Positions 6,471-8,306 of a stretch of DNA of 8,306 bases are shown one piece after another. A program made the translations under genes and the position numbers. Under the pieces are notes generated by a model. That model searched no databases and was not told the DNA's origin. It saw nothing but the letters and a program-made list of their open reading frames with translations. Within the stretch, counting starts at the first letter, position 1. Every line of letters begins with the position of its first letter. The stretch lies in contig JAUMVS010000015.1 of NCBI GenBank assembly GCA_030530045.1, forward strand, positions 12,191 through 20,496, in the 5' to 3' direction. The stretch is from Phoenicibacter congonensis. GTDB taxonomy: Bacteria; Actinomycetota; Coriobacteriia; Coriobacteriales; Eggerthellaceae.

Positions 6471-8219
6471 ATGAGCAAACATAAGATGAAAAGCTACGAG
6501 GCTTTACTTGCGCTTGCCCTTTTCTTTTTCGTGCTTCTTGAATGCTCTTCCTACTACGGAATCGCGCTTGGCAGAACTGGTCTCGACCTTGGCCTAGCCA
6601 AGCAAATCCCATCACTCACAGCAAATGCAATTGGATTTGTTTCGTTCTCGTTCATCACAAAACGCACAACTGAAAAAGCACGTAAAACGATAGCGATTGT
6701 GGGTTCGGTCATTGGGGCCGCCTCAGTTCTCTACACTTTAGTAGCAACGAACCCCATCATTATTGAAACACTCAAGGTCGTAACTTTCTTTCTGCTTGGC
6801 TACGTTGCCGCTGGCGTGCATGCCTCCACGGCTAAGCTTTTTGTCAGAAGCAAACACCTCTCGCTTTCTGTCGGCGTAGCTCACGCCGCAGGCTTGACCT
6901 TGCAGTTCGTGACTTTTCTTTTAGTCCCGTTCGGAATAATCAAGGCACTACTCATCATCGCCGCAGTCGGGGGTCTCGTGGTATTTGACTACCGCTCGTG
7001 GGAGGCATCAAAGTCCATCGATTTCGCTGCAATCAAGTCTAAACTGGCGCAGAAATCCTACTCAGAAGAGATGCCCAACGGCAAAATAAATGACTTTGAC
7101 GAAATCGTCGTTGAGCAGCCAAAGAAACTCGCAGGCTACATCATTGCTCTCGTAGCGTTGTTCGCTTTTTTGTTTAACTCGCTTTACGGCGCATCTTCGC
7201 AAGATAGCCAAAGCTTTAGCCCGTTCATTCTGCTCGACTCACGTGTAGTGCTTGCGGTCAGCGGAATCATCGCTGGCTACCTGTTCGATTTCAAAAGAGG
7301 TCGCTACGCTGGCCTTGCGATGATTTCTGTCGCGTTTGTTGCCCTCGCTGCAATTCTTGGAGTTGAAGCTGGGGGCGACCCAAACATCGGCCGCGCTGTT
7401 TTCTTCTTAGCTGACGGCTTCTTCGTCGTTTTCTACACTTCCGCATTCTTAGGTCTCGCCCCGCACATGGACGACCCCGACCTTTGGGCGGGCATGGGGC
7501 GCACCATCGCAAACGTTTGCGCCATTCCGACCTCAATTCCTGCTGTTCTTTTTGTAGAAACTGGCAACATTGTTGCGCTAACGGTTCTACTGCTTCCAAC
7601 TTTGGGAATTACAATTTTCTTCCTGGTTAAAGCTGGAATGCTCAGCTTCCATGATCCAAAAACTAACGAGAACTACATTCTTCGTCCTTCAGATGCCTTC
7701 GGTCCAAGAACAAACGCCACTGCCGCACAAGCAAACGGCTCATCAACTGCTACAGAGGTTCACAATAGAAACCCACTGCAACCAGCAGGCAATCTTTCTA
7801 CAGCTACAACAGCACATACAGAATCAGCGCAAGCAACTGACGAAGTTCCAGGAAAAGAAAAAGCTAACGGATTTGCCTACAGCCTAACTGATTCAGAAAA
7901 TGGCGAACAAGCACCAGCTTGCAACAAACCAAACAGAGCCACAAGCGCTGCAACTACAATCCCAACTGCAAATGCACCAGCCGCTTTAACACCAGAAGAA
8001 AAGCTGCAAATGTTTGCGCAGAAATATGACCTGACCGAACGCGAATCCGAAATTCTCGGAGCCGTTACGGCCAGCGAAAAAACCTTAAAAGCTACCGCTG
8101 CAGGCATGGGAATTTCGCTTCGCACAGTGCAGCATCACTTGACTTCCATCTACAAAAAAACCAACACCCAAACCCGCACCGGCCTAACCCGCTGCTTCTC
8201 GGAATTCCCAGAGAACTAA
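6471..8219 (+). CDS. Membrane-spanning LuxR-type transcriptional regulator (12 helices plus HTH)
   Basis: This 582-residue protein is a probable one-component membrane sensor-regulator. I start it at ATG 6471, which has GGAGG at 6462-6466; the ATG at 6441 has its only AGG directly abutting it. Hydrophobic segments near residues 10-26, 47-63, 72-91, 102-118, 131-153, 157-172, 219-238, 252-271, 280-299, 306-330, 345-363 and 366-388 suggest 12 helices in a 6+6 layout with a charged central loop (173-218), like an MFS transporter fold. An Ala/Thr/Asn-rich linker (392-508) leads to a LuxR/NarL-type helix-turn-helix (520-576: LTERESEIL, then GISLRTVQHHLTSIYKK). Proteins of this plan are expanded in Coriobacteriia, where some control neighbouring metabolic genes (family knowledge). 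It is transcribed away from the adhesin, and the shared region has dyad sites, so it may control both. The signal it senses is unknown. Confidence 0.9.
   Translation: MSKHKMKSYEALLALALFFFVLLECSSYYGIALGRTGLDLGLAKQIPSLTANAIGFVSFSFITKRTTEKARKTIAIVGSVIGAASVLYTLVATNPIIIETLKVVTFFLLGYVAAGVHASTAKLFVRSKHLSLSVGVAHAAGLTLQFVTFLLVPFGIIKALLIIAAVGGLVVFDYRSWEASKSIDFAAIKSKLAQKSYSEEMPNGKINDFDEIVVEQPKKLAGYIIALVALFAFLFNSLYGASSQDSQSFSPFILLDSRVVLAVSGIIAGYLFDFKRGRYAGLAMISVAFVALAAILGVEAGGDPNIGRAVFFLADGFFVVFYTSAFLGLAPHMDDPDLWAGMGRTIANVCAIPTSIPAVLFVETGNIVALTVLLLPTLGITIFFLVKAGMLSFHDPKTNENYILRPSDAFGPRTNATAAQANGSSTATEVHNRNPLQPAGNLSTATTAHTESAQATDEVPGKEKANGFAYSLTDSENGEQAPACNKPNRATSAATTIPTANAPAALTPEEKLQMFAQKYDLTERESEILGAVTASEKTLKATAAGMGISLRTVQHHLTSIYKKTNTQTRTGLTRCFSEFPEN
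8028..8198 (+). other. LuxR-type DNA-binding domain (residues 520-576)
   Basis: The domain aligns without gaps to the NarL/LuxR fold: LTERESEIL (helix 1), a TASEKTLKATAAGMGIS scaffold helix, SLRTVQHHLTSIYKK (recognition helix), then a TNTQTRTGL tail. The usual scaffold SNKEIA is replaced by TLKATA, a moderate divergence. It begins with the conserved Glu-containing LTxRE motif. There is no receiver or autoinducer domain, so the membrane part must be the input. An A7 run at 8154-8160 encodes the YKKT segment. Confidence 0.85.
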
Positions 8220-8270
8220 AAAATCCCAAAATTACCAGTTTTAGGCTCGCTGCACAATGGGGACGATGAG

Positions 8271-8306
8271 TCGACGGCGAATGAAGACTGTCGTGCATTC
8301 GCCCGA
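8271..8306 (+). terminator. Hairpin 52 bases after the regulator, possible terminator
   Basis: GGCGAATG (8276-8283) and CATTCGCC (8296-8303) form a perfect 8-bp stem with a 12-base loop, and TCG/CGA can extend it beyond a small bulge. Any T-tract would fall outside the window, so termination cannot be confirmed. The stretch 8220-8270 shows no gene, and only a poor AT-rich inverted repeat around 8226-8244. Confidence 0.4.

Overview
The window holds two divergently transcribed genes around a ~410-bp control region. The left three quarters (minus strand, positions 6062 down to 1, running off the left edge) encode a giant secreted surface protein: a signal peptide, a von Willebrand factor A (vWA) domain with an intact MIDAS metal site, a linker region, and at least ten tandem pilin-type (FctA/Spy0128-like) modules of the kind that form internal Lys-Asn isopeptide bonds. 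The right quarter (plus strand, 6471-8219) encodes a 12-helix membrane protein fused to a C-terminal LuxR-type DNA-binding domain.

Organism: both gene types together (multi-spanning membrane LuxR regulators and very large vWA/pilin-repeat adhesins) are characteristic of host-associated Actinomycetota, especially class Coriobacteriia (Eggerthellaceae/Atopobiaceae relatives). The base composition looks near balanced, which would suit a lower-GC member. This placement is inference from gene type, not from a marker gene.

The main anomaly is that the adhesin is split. Its first frame is open for 1505 codons and stops at 1545-1547, but the protein family signal continues without a stop in the next frame to the window edge. 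The break maps to an A6 run (1571-1576 on the plus strand as T6), where one extra A would restore the repeat. An internal control supports this: the array contains a duplicated three-module block, and matching positions in the two copies are 1289 nt apart on one side of the run and 1290 nt apart on the other. This is a one-base loss, a slippage or phase-variation switch, or a sequencing error.

The intergenic region (6063-6470) carries two near-identical palindromes, TTGCGTA-N2-TACGCAA, with centres 44 bp apart, just upstream of a TATAAT box for the regulator gene. They are good candidate operators, possibly for the LuxR protein itself and for control of the adhesin. The last 87 bases, after the regulator, contain a hairpin but no gene. 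No tRNA, rRNA, CRISPR array or insertion sequence was seen.
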